From contig CADCVT010000295.1 in NCBI GenBank assembly GCA_902806215.1, forward strand, positions 1-7,717: DNA of 7,717 nucleotides, in the 5' to 3' direction. Of this stretch, positions 6,297 through 7,717 are shown one piece after another. How positions within the stretch are numbered: the first letter of the stretch is position 1; every line of letters starts with the position of its first letter. This stretch comes from an uncultured Solirubrobacteraceae bacterium. Lineage in GTDB: Bacteria; Actinomycetota; Thermoleophilia; Solirubrobacterales; Solirubrobacteraceae. The notes under the pieces were generated by a model. The model was not told the origin of the DNA. It was given only the letters and a program-made list of their open reading frames with translations, and made no database searches. Position numbers and translations under genes: made by a program.

Positions 6297-6782
6297 CTAC
6301 CTGAGGGTATGAAGCGCGCCGAGCACCGCCCTCGTCCCGACTCCCAGGCGCTCCGGCGGGGACGCCGGATCGAACCAGGCCGCCTCGGCGATCTCGACCG
6401 GGTCGACGCGCGGCTCTCCTCCCGGCCAGCGGGCCGCGTAGTACGAGAGCTGCTCGCGCTTGAAGTGCCAGAGCCCGTCGACGGCTCCGACGCGCTCCCA
6501 GTCGACCACGTCCGCGCCGAGCTCCTCGCGGGTCTCGCGCCGCGCGGCCTCGACCGGGTCCTCGTCGCGCTCCACCCACCCGCCGGGGAGCTCCCAGGCC
6601 TGGCGGTCGCCGTAGGTGTGCCGGACGAGCAGCACGCGACCGAGGTCATCGGAGAGCAGCACCATGCAGCCCCGCACGCGCGGGCGCCGCAGGAACGCCC
6701 ACACCGCGAGGGCCCGGTACGCGACCCGGTACCCCAGGCGAAGCAGCGCCGCCGAGCGAACCCGGCGGCGCAGCGACCTCAT
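6297..6782 (-). CDS. Nudix hydrolase
   Basis: A 161-aa Mg-dependent pyrophosphohydrolase acting on a nucleoside diphosphate linked to another group. The Nudix box is complete at residues 68-90: Gly68, Glu74, then REtrEELGA with Arg82, Glu83, Glu86 and Glu87. It is preceded by VLLVRHTYGDRQAWELPG, a strand-rich lead typical of the fold. The N-terminal basic/hydrophobic helix (about 1-33) is found in many actinobacterial relatives. The start chosen is the ATG at 6782, which overlaps the ferredoxin stop as ATGA. A longer version from 6875 is possible, but its extra 31 residues are antisense-like and lie inside the ferredoxin gene. The next gene is an Fpg-type glycosylase, so an 8-oxo-dGTP-cleaning (MutT-like) role is attractive. 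That is inference; the box alone does not fix the substrate. Confidence 0.92.
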   Translation of the reverse strand: MRSLRRRVRSAALLRLGYRVAYRALAVWAFLRRPRVRGCMVLLSDDLGRVLLVRHTYGDRQAWELPGGWVERDEDPVEAARRETREELGADVVDWERVGAVDGLWHFKREQLSYYAARWPGGEPRVDPVEIAEAAWFDPASPPERLGVGTRAVLGALHTLR

Positions 6783-7027
6783 GCAGTCGAGCCGAGAACC
6801 TCGCCCGAGTACAGCTTGTGCACCTGCACCGTCCCCGGAGGGGAGGCGTGGATGCACAGCTCGCACAGGATGCACTCGTCGATGTTCTCGTGGACGATCT
6901 CCACACGACCACCCGCGTTCGCGTAGATGTCGACCGGGCAGGCGTCCTGCAGCTTCTGAGCGAGCTCGGCGTCGCCGGTGACGGCGTCGTCGACCTCGAT
7001 CCCGATGAACGTCGCGTCGTCGCGCAT
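6779..7027 (-). CDS. Small [4Fe-4S] ferredoxin-like protein, FixX/ETF-QO type
   Basis: An 82-aa cytosolic electron carrier. Its four cluster Cys are Cys30 in DACPVDIY and Cys52, Cys55 and Cys58 in ECILCELC. One upstream Cys-Pro plus CxxCxxC, with no second CxxxCP, is the layout of the ferredoxin domain of ETF-ubiquinone oxidoreductase and of FixX (CPAGxY ... CxxCxxC). The closing GTVQVHKLYSGEVL also recalls the FixX tail. The ATG at 7027 shares its A with the upstream TGA (TGATG) and has AGGAG 9 nt upstream inside the SucD-like gene. The stop overlaps the Nudix start. The N-terminal 20 residues are acidic and lack recognisable motifs. Its gene neighbour is a CoA ligase, so it may serve an oxidoreductase encoded just outside the window. 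The partner is unknown. Confidence 0.85.
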   Translation of the reverse strand: MRDDATFIGIEVDDAVTGDAELAQKLQDACPVDIYANAGGRVEIVHENIDECILCELCIHASPPGTVQVHKLYSGEVLGSTA

Positions 7028-7717
7028 CAGACAGCGCTCCTCTCGGCGAGCTTGGCCTGCATGATCGTCGGGATCTCCGAGATCTCCTCGGCGACGGTGA
7101 TGCCCGCCTCCGCCAGCCGGGCGATCTTCTCCGCGGCCGTGTCCTCCTTGCCCTCGACGATCGTGCCGGCGTGCCCGAACGACATGCCCGGCATCTCGTC
7201 CATGAACTTGCCGGCCATGAACGCGACGATCGGCAGGCGCGAGTTGTTCTCGGTGACCCAATTCGCCAGCTCGGCCTCCATGCGGCCGCCGGGCTCGGTG
7301 TAGATGACGATGCCCTCGGTCTGCTCGTCGGCCTCGAACAGCGGCATGAGCTCGGCGTACGTCTGGCCGATGATCGCGTCGCCGCCGATCGACACCGCGG
7401 TCGACTGGCCGAGCCCGGCGGCGGTCAGCGTCGACGACATCTCGGTCGTCATGCCGCCGCTGCGCGAGATCACGCCGATCGGACCGGGGTAGTAGGCCTT
7501 CGCGGCGTCCTTCGCCGGCCCGCCGATCCCGCCCATCTTGATCACGTCGGGAACGATGATCCCGAGGCAGTTCGGGCCGATGATGCGGGCGCCGCGCAGC
7601 GACGCGAGCTCGACCATCTGGGCGACGTCGCGGCGCGGGATGCGCTCGGTGACGATGACGACGAGCTTGATGCCGTTCTCGATCGCCTCGAAGACCGCGT
7701 CCTTGGTGAACGCCGGC
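7027..7717 (-). CDS. sucD: Succinate-CoA ligase alpha-subunit-like protein (N-terminus outside window)
   Basis: An NDP-forming acyl-CoA ligase alpha subunit; about 229 residues are visible and the CoA-binding start lies beyond the window edge. Landmarks in order are PAFTKDAVFEAIENGIKLVV, RIIGPNCLGIIVP, GVISRSGGMTTE, GLGQSTAVSIGGDAIIG, LFEADEQTEGIVIYTEPGG, and the phosphohistidine loop SFGHAGTI (His codon 7171-7173) followed by TAAEKI. Classic SucD proteins have SRSGTLTYE and a PPGKRMGHAGAI loop. Here SRSGGM and M-x-FGHAG replace them, features shared with ATP-citrate lyase and citryl-CoA synthetase. The acid substrate is therefore uncertain, and a succinate, malate or citrate type are all possible. 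A beta subunit would be expected just upstream, outside the window. It overlaps the ferredoxin gene by one base. Confidence 0.85.
   Translation of the reverse strand, partial: PAFTKDAVFEAIENGIKLVVIVTERIPRRDVAQMVELASLRGARIIGPNCLGIIVPDVIKMGGIGGPAKDAAKAYYPGPIGVISRSGGMTTEMSSTLTAAGLGQSTAVSIGGDAIIGQTYAELMPLFEADEQTEGIVIYTEPGGRMEAELANWVTENNSRLPIVAFMAGKFMDEMPGMSFGHAGTIVEGKEDTAAEKIARLAEAGITVAEEISEIPTIMQAKLAERSAV
7037..7042 (-). promoter_or_regulatory. Shine-Dalgarno site for the ferredoxin gene, inside the SucD-like gene
   Basis: On the minus strand GAGAGGAG (7044-7037) contains AGGAG ending 9 nt before the ATG at 7027. It is the clearest ribosome binding site in the window. It supports the ATG at 7027 over the longer open frame that extends to 7261 within the upstream gene. 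Confidence 0.6.

Noticed and set aside
6783..6875. Longer N-terminus for the Nudix hydrolase
   Set aside because: The extra 31 residues lie entirely within the ferredoxin gene in another frame, have no motif, and the ATGA overlap at 6779-6782 gives a natural start.
7028..7261. Longer N-terminus for the ferredoxin
   Set aside because: The extension is a shadow of the SucD-like gene. The ATG at 7027 has a good Shine-Dalgarno site 9 nt upstream.

Overview
This window is very GC-rich (about 70% by eye, with a strong G/C preference at third codon positions) and looks like a chromosomal segment of a high-GC actinobacterium. The best guess is Thermoleophilia/Solirubrobacterales. The reasons are the secreted delta-60-repeat protein with a Cys-bracketed basic C-terminal domain, the CYP135/138-like P450, the FixX-like ferredoxin, and start codons preceded by TAGNNT boxes instead of ribosome binding sites. 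This placement is inference from style, not from a marker gene. No mobile element, CRISPR array, tRNA or rRNA is visible.

Layout, plus strand (1-5097): the 3' two thirds of an acyl-CoA dehydrogenase gene ends at 619 and is followed by a strong hairpin. A monocistronic-looking gene for a secreted delta-60-repeat (beta-propeller-type) protein follows (695-2382). As given it is broken by three single-base frameshifts, at about 837-841, 1537 and 2357-2362. After a second hairpin comes a tight three-gene run: a small SCP2-like lipid-binding protein (2444-2806), a carbon-nitrogen hydrolase resembling N-carbamoylputrescine amidase (2803-3630, 4-nt overlap), and a cytochrome P450 (3643-5097).

Layout, minus strand (5028-7717): five tightly packed genes are read right to left. 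They are a SucD-like CoA ligase alpha subunit (cut by the window edge), an 82-aa FixX/ETF-QO-like [4Fe-4S] ferredoxin (1-nt overlap), a Nudix hydrolase (4-nt overlap), an Fpg/MutM-type DNA glycosylase (0-nt gap) and a four-helix DUF2269-like membrane protein (27-nt gap). The last gene runs tail-to-tail into the P450 with a 70-nt overlap of coding sequence.

How they may work together: the right-hand operon joins CoA-thioester/low-potential electron metabolism (SucD-like plus ferredoxin) to oxidative-damage defence (Nudix plus Fpg, the two kinds of activity found in the GO system). The left-hand run groups a lipid-binding protein, an amidase and a P450, which suggests oxidative modification of a hydrophobic substrate, but no pathway can be named. 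Most of the window is ordinary accessory metabolism. I do not see a clearly undescribed system. The items most worth a second look are the clustered frameshifts, the Fpg with an incomplete zinc finger, the SucD-like protein with citrate-lyase-like motifs beside its ferredoxin, and the hairpin covering the delta-60 gene promoter.
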